A stretch of DNA of 64,000 nt, taken from NCBI GenBank assembly GCA_021166725.1, contig JAJPES010000060.1, positions 50,232 to 114,231 on the forward strand, written 5' to 3'. The translations under genes were made by a program, and so were the position numbers. Under the pieces are notes generated by a model. The model saw nothing but the letters and a program-made list of their open reading frames with translations, had not been told where the DNA came from and did no database searches. The stretch comes from Burkholderiaceae bacterium (GTDB lineage Bacteria; Pseudomonadota; Gammaproteobacteria; Burkholderiales; Burkholderiaceae_E). Positions 17,581-27,021 of the stretch are shown in pieces (the first letter of the stretch is position 1; each line of letters begins with the position of its first letter).

Positions 17581-18350
17581 TATGAAGGCAGCGCGTCGCG
17601 GTCGTCGCCGGGCGCCGACGGCTCGGTCGCGACGCTCGTCTCCTGCAGCAGTTCGCGCAGCAGCGGCAGCGTGATCGCGCGGCGACGCTCGAATGCCCGG
17701 CGATCGAGTGCGTCGAAGGTGCGCAGCAGCGCGCGGATGTCGCGCGACGTGTGCGCGATCAGCCAGGGAATGACGTCGGCGGCGACGGTGACGCCGCGTT
17801 CCTGGGCGACGCGCTCGAGCGCCGCCGCCTTCTCCCGGTCGTCGAGCAGGTACAGCCGGAAGACGAGACCCGATCCCAGCCGGGTGCGCAGGTCGTCGCG
17901 CAGCGCGAGCCCGAGAGGCGGCTGCGCGCCGGTGACCAGCACCGTGCTGCCCGGGTGCATCCGCGCCCGGTTGATCAGATGGAACAACAGCGACTGCCGC
18001 GGCCCGTCGAGCCGATCGACGTCGAGCGCGGCGACCACGCGTGCGCGGTCGGCAGCGTCGGCGATCAGCGCTTCGAAGGCGGCGTACGGGGCGTCGGCGG
18101 CGAGCACGTGCCCGGGGTCGGCGGCGGCGAGCGCGAGGTGCGTCTTGCCGCAGCCGGCCTCGCCCCACAGGTAGACGAGCGGTACGCCCGGCGGCGTCGT
18201 CACGCTCGCGCCCGGCGTGGGCGTCACGCTCGCGCCCGCCGCTCGGCGCAGCGCGCGCAGGCACGCCAGCGCCTCGCCGTTGCGGCCGGCGACGAAGTTG
18301 TCCAGCGTCGGGGCTTCGACGCGATGCAGGTCGAGCGCGATCTGGTGCAT
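17580..18350 (-). CDS. hda: DnaA regulatory inactivator Hda
   Basis: Hda binds the DNA sliding clamp and stimulates ATP hydrolysis by DnaA, preventing over-initiation. The clamp-binding peptide is visible at the N-terminus (QIALDL, residues 3-8), followed by an AAA+ domain with Walker A at residues 63-70 (GEAGCGKT), a weakly conserved Walker B (LDVDRLDG) and sensor segments. Residues 40-56 carry a short duplicated ASVTxxPG unit from a DNA direct repeat. First gene of the seven-gene operon and divergent from purM across 146 bp. Confidence 0.93.
   Translation of the reverse strand: MHQIALDLHRVEAPTLDNFVAGRNGEALACLRALRRAAGASVTPTPGASVTTPPGVPLVYLWGEAGCGKTHLALAAADPGHVLAADAPYAAFEALIADAADRARVVAALDVDRLDGPRQSLLFHLINRARMHPGSTVLVTGAQPPLGLALRDDLRTRLGSGLVFRLYLLDDREKAAALERVAQERGVTVAADVIPWLIAHTSRDIRALLRTFDALDRRAFERRRAITLPLLRELLQETSVATEPSAPGDDRDALPS
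18199..18238. repeat. 16-bp direct repeat within hda
   Basis: The 16-base unit GTCACGCTCGCGCCCG occurs at 18199-18214 and again at 18223-18238, a 24-bp period that keeps the frame. It encodes the ASV-containing linker just before the Walker A strand of Hda, so it looks like a recent in-frame duplication in a linker. Confidence 0.75.
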
Positions 18351-18393
18351 GGGGGCGCGTGCGGATACGGGGATCGGCCCGCAGGCGAGCGGC

Positions 18394-18399
18394 TACAAT
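18394..18399 (+). promoter_or_regulatory. Candidate -10 element for purM
   Basis: TACAAT lies 98 bp before the purM ATG in the hda-purM divergent gap. No good -35 hexamer is seen 17 bp upstream, so the call rests on the -10 match and position only. Confidence 0.35.
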
Positions 18400-18496
18400 C
18401 GCCTGAACCGATCGCGGGCCCGCGCCGGAGCGCGTGCGGTTCGCCATTCTATCGGGCGCCGTCATTGCGGCGCCGCACGCACCAGCCGGATTTCTC

Positions 18497-19558
18497 ATGG
18501 GTCCCACGAAGGCCGCCACGCCGCTCTCCTACCGCGACGCCGGCGTCGACATCGACGCCGGCGACGATCTCGTGCGCCGCATCGGGCCGCTCGCGCGGCG
18601 CACGATGCGCGAAGGCGTCCTCGCCGGCATCGGCGGGTTCGGTGCGCTGTTCGAGGTGCCGCGCCGCTATCTCGAGCCGGTGCTCGTGTCCGGCACCGAC
18701 GGCGTGGGCACCAAGCTCAAGCTCGCTTTCGCGCTCGATGGACATGACACGGTCGGCATCGATCTCGTCGCGATGAGCGTCAACGACATCCTCGTGCAGG
18801 GTGCCGAGCCGCTGTTCTTCCTCGATTACTTCGCCTGCGGACGGCTCGATGTCGACGTCGCCGCGCGCGTCGTGGCCGGCATCGCTCGCGGTTGCGAGCA
18901 GGCCGGTTGCGCACTGATCGGCGGCGAAACGGCGGAGATGCCCGACATGTATCCGGACGGCGAATACGACCTCGCCGGTTTCGCCGTCGGCGTCGTCGAG
19001 AAGGCGAAGATCATCGACGGCGCCTCGATCCGGCCGGGCGACGTCGTGCTCGGGCTGGCGTCGAGCGGCGCGCATTCGAACGGCTATTCGCTGGTGCGGC
19101 GCGTCATCGAACGCGCCTGGGGCTCGATCGACGCGGCGCAGCTGCAGCACGATTTCCACGGAGTGCGCTTCGCCGATGCGGTGCTCGCTCCCACGCGCAT
19201 CTACGTGCGATCGATGCTCGACCTGCTTGCCCAGGTGCCGGTCAAGGGCATCGCGCACATCACCGGCGGCGGCCTGATCGAGAACGTCCCGCGCGTGCTG
19301 CCCGACGCGGTGCAGGCGGTGCTGCACCGCGACGCCTGGACGCGCCCGCCGTTGTTCGACTGGCTCGAAAGTCACGGCGCGATCGATTCGCACGAGATGC
19401 ACCGCGTGTTCAACTGCGGCATCGGCCTGGTGGTCGTCGTCGACGCGTCCGAAGCGCAACGTGCGCAGTCCGTGCTGGCCGGGCACGGCGAGGTGGTGTT
19501 CCGCATCGGCGAGATCGTCGAACGCGCCGATGGCGCCGCGCCTGCCGTGGTGGTCTGA
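18497..19558 (+). CDS. purM: Phosphoribosylformylglycinamidine cyclo-ligase (AIR synthetase)
   Basis: Fifth step of purine synthesis, closing the imidazole ring with ATP. The 353 residues show [15 protein letters not shown] near the start, [35 protein letters not shown] and [16 protein letters not shown], all standard PurM landmarks. The ATG at 18497 ([14 protein letters not shown]) is chosen over an upstream in-frame ATG at 18434 because homology starts there. It is divergent from hda and only 4 bp before tamA. Confidence 0.96.
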   Translation: MGPTKAATPLSYRDAGVDIDAGDDLVRRIGPLARRTMREGVLAGIGGFGALFEVPRRYLEPVLVSGTDGVGTKLKLAFALDGHDTVGIDLVAMSVNDILVQGAEPLFFLDYFACGRLDVDVAARVVAGIARGCEQAGCALIGGETAEMPDMYPDGEYDLAGFAVGVVEKAKIIDGASIRPGDVVLGLASSGAHSNGYSLVRRVIERAWGSIDAAQLQHDFHGVRFADAVLAPTRIYVRSMLDLLAQVPVKGIAHITGGGLIENVPRVLPDAVQAVLHRDAWTRPPLFDWLESHGAIDSHEMHRVFNCGIGLVVVVDASEAQRAQSVLAGHGEVVFRIGEIVERADGAAPAVVV

Positions 19559-19562
19559 CGAC

Positions 19563-21401
19563 GTGGCCGCAGGACCGGCGACGCGCCTCGCGCATCGGGC
19601 GCATCCTCCGGTCCTGCCGAGGGGGTGTCGCGCGCTCGTCGTCTGCATCGTTTTTGCGGTTCTCGGGCCGCTGATCGGCACGGCGGCTACCGCGGCTGCC
19701 AACTACGAGTTGAAGGTCGAAGCGCTCGGCGAGCTCGTCGAGCCGATCCGCACTCGCACGCTGGTCGGTCGCTGGATCGACGATCCCGGGTTCGACCCCG
19801 AGCAGATGCCGCTCTTTCTCGAGCGCGCCAAGACCGAAGCCGAGGCCATCGCGCAGGCAGCCGGCTTCTTCTCGGCGAGTGCGACGGTTTCGTACGAGCC
19901 GGGCACGGCCGACCATCTTCCGATCGTGCGCATCGACGTCGATGCCGGTGCGCGAACCACGGTGAACCGCTTCGACCTCGTGCTCGAAGGCCCGCCGCAG
20001 GTGCAGAAGCTGCGCGATCGGCTGCTCGAGCGCTGGCCGCTGCCGGAAGGCAGCTTCTTTCGCAGCGCGCCGTGGCAGTCGGGCAAGCGGCTGCTGATCG
20101 ACGCGCTGCAGCAGCGCGGCTACGTGCGCGCGCACATCGTCGACAGCGAGGCGCGCGTCGATCCGCGCAACACGACGGCGGCGCTCAGCGTTCGCATCGA
20201 CAGCGGGCCGCAGCTCGACTTCGGCACGATGGTGATCGAAGGGCTTTCGCGCTACGACGCGTCGATCGTGCGCGCGCTCGCGCCGTGGGAGGGCGACGCA
20301 CATCAGCCCTATGATTTCGACGAGGTGCTCGCGTTCCAGGCGCGCCTGCGAACCTCCGGCTACTTCGACTCGGCCGAAGTGCTGCCCGACTTCGCGGCGG
20401 TGCTCTCCGATCCGAAGCTGAACACCGTGCCGGTGCGGGTGCAATTGTCCGAGCGGCGCGAACAGCGCGTCACGCTCGGTGTCGGCGTGAGTTCCGACGA
20501 AGGCCCGCGCGCGCTGCTCGGCTACGAGCACCGCAACGTGTTCGACAAGGGCTGGCAACTCGAGTCGGGCGTGCTGCTGCAGCGCGTGCGGCGCCGCGTC
20601 TTCGCCAGCCTCAGAACACCGCAGAAGGCGAGCGGACATTACTACCAGGGCGGCGTGCGCATCGAGCGCTTCGACGTGCAGGGCGAGCTTACCGACAAGC
20701 AGACCGCGTTCATCGGCGAGGGCAAGCGCAGCGACGACACCGACCGCTTCCTCTCGCTGCAGTACCAGACCGAGCAGCGCAACGTGCGCGGCATCGGCGA
20801 CGTCGAGTCGACGCGCGCGCTGACCCTCGGCTACACGTGGAGCACGCGGCGGCTCGATTCGGTGCTCGATCCGCATCGCGGCTACACGATCAATGCGCAG
20901 CTCTCCGGCGCATCGCACTCGCTGCTCAGTGATCGCAGCTTCGTGCGCTTTCACGCGCGGGCGATGCGCTTCTGGCCGATGCCGGACGACACCGTCCTCG
21001 ATGGCGGCATCCTGATCGGCCTGGCCGAGATCGGTCAGGTGTTCGCTGCCGGTCGCGACGGGATCCCTTCGGAGAACCTGTTCCGCACCGGCGGCACGAG
21101 CACGATCCGCGGCTACGATTTCCTGTCGCTGGGCGTGCGCGAGGGTCGGGCGATCGTCGGCGGGCGCGTACTCGCGCTGGGCAGCCTCGAGTACCAGCAT
21201 CCGGTGCGCCGCGACTGGTATGCGGCGGCCTTCGTCGACGCCGGTGACGCCGCCGACACCTGGGGCCGCTACGAGGCGGTCGCCGGTTACGGGGTCGGCG
21301 TGCGCTGGCGCTCGCCGGTCGGACCGGTCAGCGTGGACCTCGCCTACGGCGAAGCGGTGCGCGACTGGCGCGTGCATTTCTCGGTCGGGTACGCGTTCTG
21401 A
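19563..21401 (+). CDS. tamA: Outer-membrane translocation and assembly module protein TamA
   Basis: BamA/Omp85-family outer-membrane protein that works with TamB in inserting some outer-membrane proteins and in phospholipid transport. After a signal sequence (a hydrophobic stretch ending TAATAAANYE) come POTRA domains (roughly residues 50-270), then a 16-strand barrel with the family motif TGGTSTIRGYDFLSLG and the final strand ending VHFSVGYAF. The likely start is GTG at 19563, 4 bp after purM; no ATG fits, and this start is uncertain by a few residues. Stop overlaps tamB (TGATG). Confidence 0.92.
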   Translation: MAAGPATRLAHRAHPPVLPRGCRALVVCIVFAVLGPLIGTAATAAANYELKVEALGELVEPIRTRTLVGRWIDDPGFDPEQMPLFLERAKTEAEAIAQAAGFFSASATVSYEPGTADHLPIVRIDVDAGARTTVNRFDLVLEGPPQVQKLRDRLLERWPLPEGSFFRSAPWQSGKRLLIDALQQRGYVRAHIVDSEARVDPRNTTAALSVRIDSGPQLDFGTMVIEGLSRYDASIVRALAPWEGDAHQPYDFDEVLAFQARLRTSGYFDSAEVLPDFAAVLSDPKLNTVPVRVQLSERREQRVTLGVGVSSDEGPRALLGYEHRNVFDKGWQLESGVLLQRVRRRVFASLRTPQKASGHYYQGGVRIERFDVQGELTDKQTAFIGEGKRSDDTDRFLSLQYQTEQRNVRGIGDVESTRALTLGYTWSTRRLDSVLDPHRGYTINAQLSGASHSLLSDRSFVRFHARAMRFWPMPDDTVLDGGILIGLAEIGQVFAAGRDGIPSENLFRTGGTSTIRGYDFLSLGVREGRAIVGGRVLALGSLEYQHPVRRDWYAAAFVDAGDAADTWGRYEAVAGYGVGVRWRSPVGPVSVDLAYGEAVRDWRVHFSVGYAF

Positions 21402-24400
21402 TGGTCGCGCGCGACGTGTCGCGCTGGGGCATGCGCGCGCTCGGCGTCGCGTTGGCCGTGTTGCTGCTCATCGTGACGGGCGCCGTCTGGTGGGTCGGCC
21501 AGAGCACGTCGTTCCTGCGCTGGTCGCTCGAGCGGGCGGTTGCCGCCAGTGGCGGTGCGCTCGAAGCGGGCGCCGTGCGCGGCACCCTGCTCGGCGGATT
21601 CCGCATCGAGTCGATGCACTGGCACGACGCGGCGCGCGACCTGCAACTCGAAGGGCTGGTCGTCTCGCTGCGCCCGGCGGCGCTGCTGCACGGCGAAGTC
21701 CGGGTGGGCCGCATCGAGATCGCTCAGGCGCGCGTCGTGCTGCAGCCGGGCGCGGACGCCGATCCGCCCGCGCCCCCGCAGTCGCTGGAGTTGCCGATCG
21801 ACGTGCGCATCGACGCGCTGGGCATCGGCCGGCTGGCGATCCTGCCCGATGCGACTGCCGGCGAACCGATCGTGCTCGAGCGCGTGTCGTTCGCCGGGCG
21901 CTATCGAAACGGCGCATATCGGATCGATCGCCTCGCCGCGGCCTCGCCCGCATGGGGCGAGGCGAGCGTGCAGGGAACCCTGGCCGCGCGCGCCCCGTTC
22001 GATCTCGAGGCAATGATCGAGGCCACGCCGCGCCTCGCGCTGGCCGCACAGCCGTCGCTGTCGTTGCCCGACGTGCGGGCGCTCGCCGACGGAACGCTCG
22101 AGGACTTCTCGCTCGTCGCGCAGGCGCTGCCGCCGGCCGGCGTGTCGACGCGCGTCTGGATCGGCCTGGACACGCGCGTGCAGCCGTTCGCGGCAAAGCT
22201 GTCCGAAAAGCTCGCGCCGGTCGAACTGCGCTTCGATTCGGTCGAGCCGGCGCAGTTCGGGCTGCACGACGTGCCCGATGCCCGCATCTCGGGCAGTGCG
22301 ACGCTGCGCGTGCGCGACGAAGGATTCGAAGGGGGGTTTCGCCTGGAGAACGCGCGGCCGGGGCCGCTCGATCGCGATGCCGTTCCGTTGCAAACGCTGC
22401 AGGGCGCCTTCGACTGGACCGCGTCGGTGCTGCGGCTGAGCGGACTGCGTGCGACGTTGCCGGGCGGCACGAACGCGCAGGCAACCGCGACCGCCGGAGC
22501 GGCCGGCGGAGCGAGCGTCGGAAGGACGCCGGACGCTGCCATGGGTGCCGGAGCAACGACGATCGCCGGCGCGGGCTTCGAAGCGACGCTGGCGATCGAC
22601 TTCGCGCAGTCGCTCGAAGCCTTCGGCGTGCGCCTCCCGATGGTGCGCGGCGAGGGGCGGCTGCACGACGTCGACCTGTCGCAGCTTCATACGCAACTCG
22701 ACGAGACGCGGCTGGGCGGCACGCTTCGCGTCGACGGCGACCGGCTCGAACTGGACGTGGCCGATGCGAGCCGCGAGGACATCGGAGTGACGGCGTCGCT
22801 GCGCATCGAAGCGGACCGGCTGCGTATCGAGCGTGCACGCCTGCGCAGCGCCGCCGGCTCGCTCGAGGTGAGCGGCAGCACGTCGACGTCGTCGCCATGG
22901 CACGTCGATCTGGCCGGCCGCTTCGAGCGCCTCGATCCGGCGCGCATCGAGGCGCTGCTCGCGCGCCTGGGCGTGCTCGGCGCGCCGCCCCGGCTGCAGC
23001 AATGGGGCGGAAAGCTCGGCGGACGCTGGACCGCGCGCGGCCGGGCGTGGCCCGATCCGTCGCTCGAGACGAGCCTCGCCGTCGAATCGGGCGTGCTGGC
23101 CGGCCGCGACCTGCGCCTGCACTGGCGCGGCGATGTCACGCCCACGCGCATCGCGAAGGTCGAGGCGACACTCGATTACGGCGGTGCGCAGGCGCAGGCG
23201 AGCGGTGCTCTCGGCCGACCCGGCGATCGCCTGCAGTTCCGTGTGCGCGTGCCGGCGCTGCAGCGTTTCGATGCGCGCGCATCGGGTTCGGCGAGCGCGC
23301 AGGGCGAGCTGCGCGGTGGTTGGCGCGACGCCGCGCTCGGCGTGGCGGCGCGAATATCGGCGCGCGGGATCGGGTGGGAAGAAGCGTTGCGCGTCGGCTC
23401 GCTCGAGGGCCGCATCGATCTGCCCGATCTGTCGGGTGGACGCGTCGACGTCGATCTGACTGCGAAGCGGCTGGCGGCGAACGGCCGTCGCATCGAGCGG
23501 GCGAGTATCCGCGCCGAAGGCGACCTCGACGCACACACGGTCCGCGTGGACGTGGTCGGCCCCGACGTCGCGGCCCGTGCGTCGGCCGAGGGCTCGCTCG
23601 CGCGTCCGGATGCCGGGAGCGGATGGCGCTGGCAAGGCCGGCTCCTGCGCGTCGAAGCCGACCGGCCGATCGCGTTGCGCCTGCTCGACCCCGCGCAGGC
23701 ACAGGCCGACGAGCACGGGTTCTCGCTCGGCGCGTCGTCGTGGCGACTCGACGGCGCGGCGCTGAACGTCGCGGCGCTCGCGTGGCGCGACGGCAGCTAC
23801 ACGGCGCGCGGCGATGCCGCTGCTTTGCCCGTCGGTCGCTGGGTGCTGCGTCATGCGCCCGAGGCGGCCGATGCCGTCGAAGCCGCCGAAGCCGAGATCG
23901 CGAAGCTGTCGCTCGATGCGCAATGGGATGTGCACGGCGACGACCCGATGCGACCGAGCGGGCGCGTCCGCCTCGTGTTGCAGAGCGGCTCGGCCGGCGA
24001 GCAGCGCGGCGAGGCGAGCGTGGTGCTCGACGAGGGCCGCCTCGGCGGACGCGTGACGCTGAACGTTCCGACGCTGGCCTTCGCCAATCGCATCATCGGC
24101 CCGACCTGGGCGGTGGCCGGGCGCCTGCGCTTCGCCGGCGATCTCGGCGGGACGATCGACGCGCCGCGCGTGACCGGCGATCTCGACGGGCGCTCGCTGG
24201 CGCTGTCGCAGCGCGAGCTCGGCTGGCGCCTGACCGACGGCACGCTGCACGCGCGCTTCGAGGGCGACCGTCTCGTGCTGGACCAGTTGCGCCTCGAATC
24301 GGGCGAGGGGTCGATCACGATGAGCGGCGCGCTGCTGCTGGACGGACTGCGCGGTGATTTCGCGCTGCGTGCCGATCGCCTGCCGATTCCGCTCGGACCC

Positions 24401-25411
24401 GGCGAGCGCATCGTCGTCTCCGGCACGAATGCGATCACCAGTCGCGGAACCGAGCTGCAGTGGAGCGGCGAGATGCGGGTCGACGAGGGCCTGGTCGAGC
24501 TGCGCGGCGGCGAAGCGCCGCGCCTGCCCGACGACGTCGTCATCGTCGGCGAAGGCGAGCACGCGTCCGCTGCGCAGAAGTCGACGGCGACCGAGGAGGC
24601 GGGCGCGGCGGAGCAGGCCGACGGCCTGCGCGTGGCGGCGGACCTGAAGCTCGACCTCGGCGAGAAGCTGCGCGTTCGCGGCAGCGGCGTGGACGTGCTG
24701 CTGGCGGGATCGCTCGCGCTACGCGGCGTGCTGCCGGACAAGCCGCTCGCCTACGGGACGGTGCGCGTAGCGAAGGGAACCTACAGCGCGTACGGCCAGG
24801 AACTGCAGATCACGCGCGGACGCGTCATCTTCGACGGACCGATCGACAACCCGGTACTCGACATCGTGGCGATGCGCCTGGGCACGCCGGTGAAGGCCGG
24901 CGTGGCGGTCACCGGCACCGTGCTGTCGCCGCGCGTGCAGCTCGTTTCCGAGCCGGACGTGCCCGACGCCGAGAAGCTGTCGTGGCTCGTGCTCGGCGTG
25001 GGCTTCGACGATGCGCGCAGCGGTGCGCAGATGGCGGCATTGCGCGCCGCAGCTGCTTCGTTGATGGGCAGCGGCGGCGGCGCAGGCGTGTCGGCCGGAC
25101 TCGCGCATTCGCTCGGGCTCGACGTGCTCACCATCCGCAGCGCGAGCTCCGGCGACGTCTTCGACCCGGATTTCGGCGCGACGTTTCCCGGACAGAGCCC
25201 GACCGGAACGCCGGCGCCGACCGCCGCGCAGAACGTCGTCGCGATCGGCAAGCGGCTGGGCTCTCGGGTGCTCGTCACCTACGAGCAGGGCCTGCGCGGC
25301 GTCTGGAACCTGCTGCGCATCCAGTACGAGATCACCGACCGGCTTTCCCTGCGCGCGCAGACCGGCACCGACACGGCGCTGGATCTGCTGTATTCGTTTT
25401 CGTTCGATTAG
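21401..25411 (+). CDS. tamB: Translocation and assembly module protein TamB (AsmA-like)
   Basis: Inner-membrane-anchored protein of 1336 residues whose long beta-taco spans the periplasm to reach TamA. It has one N-terminal membrane helix (about residues 8-28, ALGVALAVLLLIVTGAVWWV), long stretches of repetitive beta-strand sequence, and the conserved C-terminal domain with AKGTYSAYGQELQITRG, FDGPIDNPVLDIVAMR and the final QTGTDTALDLLYSFSFD. The ATG shares its first base with the tamA stop. A large hairpin follows the stop immediately. Confidence 0.95.
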   Translation: MVARDVSRWGMRALGVALAVLLLIVTGAVWWVGQSTSFLRWSLERAVAASGGALEAGAVRGTLLGGFRIESMHWHDAARDLQLEGLVVSLRPAALLHGEVRVGRIEIAQARVVLQPGADADPPAPPQSLELPIDVRIDALGIGRLAILPDATAGEPIVLERVSFAGRYRNGAYRIDRLAAASPAWGEASVQGTLAARAPFDLEAMIEATPRLALAAQPSLSLPDVRALADGTLEDFSLVAQALPPAGVSTRVWIGLDTRVQPFAAKLSEKLAPVELRFDSVEPAQFGLHDVPDARISGSATLRVRDEGFEGGFRLENARPGPLDRDAVPLQTLQGAFDWTASVLRLSGLRATLPGGTNAQATATAGAAGGASVGRTPDAAMGAGATTIAGAGFEATLAIDFAQSLEAFGVRLPMVRGEGRLHDVDLSQLHTQLDETRLGGTLRVDGDRLELDVADASREDIGVTASLRIEADRLRIERARLRSAAGSLEVSGSTSTSSPWHVDLAGRFERLDPARIEALLARLGVLGAPPRLQQWGGKLGGRWTARGRAWPDPSLETSLAVESGVLAGRDLRLHWRGDVTPTRIAKVEATLDYGGAQAQASGALGRPGDRLQFRVRVPALQRFDARASGSASAQGELRGGWRDAALGVAARISARGIGWEEALRVGSLEGRIDLPDLSGGRVDVDLTAKRLAANGRRIERASIRAEGDLDAHTVRVDVVGPDVAARASAEGSLARPDAGSGWRWQGRLLRVEADRPIALRLLDPAQAQADEHGFSLGASSWRLDGAALNVAALAWRDGSYTARGDAAALPVGRWVLRHAPEAADAVEAAEAEIAKLSLDAQWDVHGDDPMRPSGRVRLVLQSGSAGEQRGEASVVLDEGRLGGRVTLNVPTLAFANRIIGPTWAVAGRLRFAGDLGGTIDAPRVTGDLDGRSLALSQRELGWRLTDGTLHARFEGDRLVLDQLRLESGEGSITMSGALLLDGLRGDFALRADRLPIPLGPGERIVVSGTNAITSRGTELQWSGEMRVDEGLVELRGGEAPRLPDDVVIVGEGEHASAAQKSTATEEAGAAEQADGLRVAADLKLDLGEKLRVRGSGVDVLLAGSLALRGVLPDKPLAYGTVRVAKGTYSAYGQELQITRGRVIFDGPIDNPVLDIVAMRLGTPVKAGVAVTGTVLSPRVQLVSEPDVPDAEKLSWLVLGVGFDDARSGAQMAALRAAAASLMGSGGGAGVSAGLAHSLGLDVLTIRSASSGDVFDPDFGATFPGQSPTGTPAPTAAQNVVAIGKRLGSRVLVTYEQGLRGVWNLLRIQYEITDRLSLRAQTGTDTALDLLYSFSFD

Positions 25412-25514
25412 AAAGAAGGGAAGCGGGGAGGGAGAAGGGGGAAGGGGGAAGGCTTCGGCTATGACCCGCGCGGCTTTTCCCCTTCCCCCTTCTCCCTTCT
25501 CCCTTCCCTTCCCC
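25412..25514. terminator. Purine/pyrimidine inverted repeat with G-quadruplex motifs between tamB and the BCCT gene
   Basis: The + strand is almost pure purine from 25412 to 25452 and almost pure pyrimidine from 25475 to 25514; the two tracts are near reverse complements. G-runs at 25425-25428, 25430-25432, 25437-25441 and 25444-25448, with loops of 1, 4 and 2 bases, fit a canonical quadruplex pattern. The - strand has a similar set in the other arm. The position between convergent genes suits a bidirectional terminator. The right arm is also the coding sequence for the BCCT C-terminal tail. Confidence 0.65.
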
Positions 25515-27012
25515 GGAGCAGCCGACGCATCTCCCTCTCTTCCCGCTCGAGTCGATCGGCGTCTTCGCGCAATGCGCGGACGAGCGAGACGAGCATCAGC
25601 AGGATCACGATCGCGAAGGGCAGCGCCATGACGATCGCCGCGGTCTGCAGCGCCTGCAGGCCGCCGGCGAGCAGCAGACTGATGGCGATCAGGCCGACCA
25701 GGATGCCCCAGGCGACGCGGATGCGCAGCGACGGGTCCGGGTTGCCGCGCTCGCTGAGAATGCCGAGGACGAAAGTGGCCGAGTCGCCGGAGGTCACGAA
25801 GAACACGAGCACCAGCAGCGTCGCGGCAATCGACAGCGGCAGCGTGGCGGGCAGCGTCTCGAACAGCGCGAACAGCGCGGTCGATACGTCGGTGGACGCG
25901 GCCTGCGCGAGCGGCGCTCCGGTGAAGATTTCGGCGTACAGCGCGGTGCCGCCGAACACCGAGAACCAGGCGAAACCGGCCAGGCTCGGCAGCAGCAGCG
26001 TTCCGACGATGAATTCGCGGATCGTCCGTCCGCGAGAGATGCGCGCGATGAACAGCCCGACGAACGGCGACCACGAAATCCACCACGCCCAGTAGAACAC
26101 CGTCCAGCTGTGCACCCACTCGTCGCTGCGAAAGGGCGTCAGCCGCAGACTCATCTGCACGAGGCTCGACAGGTAGCGACCGAGCGTCGACGTGAAGGTG
26201 TCGAGGATCACCGCGGTCGGTCCGACGAGCAGCACGAACGCGGCGATCAGCGCGCCGAGGATCAGGTTCGCGTTCGACAGCCACTTGATGCCGCGCTCGA
26301 TGCCCGTCACCGACGAGCCGAGGAAGATCGCGGTGGTGACGGCGATGATCACGATCTGCGCGGGCGTGCCGATCGGTACCCCGACAACCTGGGCCAGGCC
26401 GCTGTTGATCTGCAGCGCACCCAGGCCGAGCGAAGTGGCCACGCCGAAGGCCGTGGCGAGGATCGCGAGCACGTCGGCGGCGGCGATCCAGCGCCCGCGC
26501 AGCCAGTGCGGCAGGCCGCTGAGCGTTGAACCGATCGTGATCGGCAGACCGCGGCGGAACTGGAAATAGGCGATCGACAGCGCGACGATGCTGTACACCG
26601 CCCACGGGTGCAGTCCCCAGTGGAAGAACACGTGCAGCATCGCCGCGTTGGCGGCTTCCGGCGTAAGCGCAGGGATGCCCGGCGGCGGCGTCACGTAGTG
26701 CGACAGCGGTTCGGCGACGCCCCAGAACACCAGTCCGATGCCCATGCCGGCGGCGAACAGCATCGCGAACCACGAATGAAGGGGGAACTCGGGTTCCTCG
26801 TCGTCGTCGCCCAGGCGCAGGCGACCGTAGCGGCCGAAGGCGAGCACGAGGCTCGCCACGACGAGCGCGAAGACGACCCACAGGTACAGCCAGCTGAAGT
26901 TGCGCGTCGTCGCGGAGAAGGCCGCGGTGGCGACCCGATCGAGCGAAGCCGGCGCGAGCAGGCCCCAGGCGACGAACAGCACGACCAGCGCGAAGGCGAC
27001 ACGAACCCGCAT
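25459..27012 (-). CDS. BCCT-family transporter (betaine/carnitine/choline type)
   Basis: 517 residues with about twelve membrane helices. The family core is clear: GMGIGLVFWGVAEPLSHY, FFHWGLHPWAVYSIVALSIAYF and the Trp-rich substrate helix WTVFYWAWWISWSPFVGLFIARISRG (segment near residues 305-330). BCCT proteins take up quaternary ammonium compounds such as glycine betaine, usually coupled to sodium or protons. The substrate here is not determined. The last 20 or so residues are an Arg/Gly/Glu/Lys-rich tail encoded by one arm of the purine/pyrimidine repeat and look unconserved. It is followed on its upstream side by miaA (9-bp gap). Confidence 0.92.
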   Translation of the reverse strand: MRVRVAFALVVLFVAWGLLAPASLDRVATAAFSATTRNFSWLYLWVVFALVVASLVLAFGRYGRLRLGDDDEEPEFPLHSWFAMLFAAGMGIGLVFWGVAEPLSHYVTPPPGIPALTPEAANAAMLHVFFHWGLHPWAVYSIVALSIAYFQFRRGLPITIGSTLSGLPHWLRGRWIAAADVLAILATAFGVATSLGLGALQINSGLAQVVGVPIGTPAQIVIIAVTTAIFLGSSVTGIERGIKWLSNANLILGALIAAFVLLVGPTAVILDTFTSTLGRYLSSLVQMSLRLTPFRSDEWVHSWTVFYWAWWISWSPFVGLFIARISRGRTIREFIVGTLLLPSLAGFAWFSVFGGTALYAEIFTGAPLAQAASTDVSTALFALFETLPATLPLSIAATLLVLVFFVTSGDSATFVLGILSERGNPDPSLRIRVAWGILVGLIAISLLLAGGLQALQTAAIVMALPFAIVILLMLVSLVRALREDADRLEREEREMRRLLRGREGRREKGEGEKPRGS

Positions 27013-27021
27013 CGATGCAGT

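Noticed and set aside
21344..24562. Long - strand open frame (over 1000 codons) opposite tamB
   Set aside because: It is an antisense frame kept open by high GC; its sequence is Arg/Ala/His-rich with no recognised domain, while tamB on the + strand is clear.
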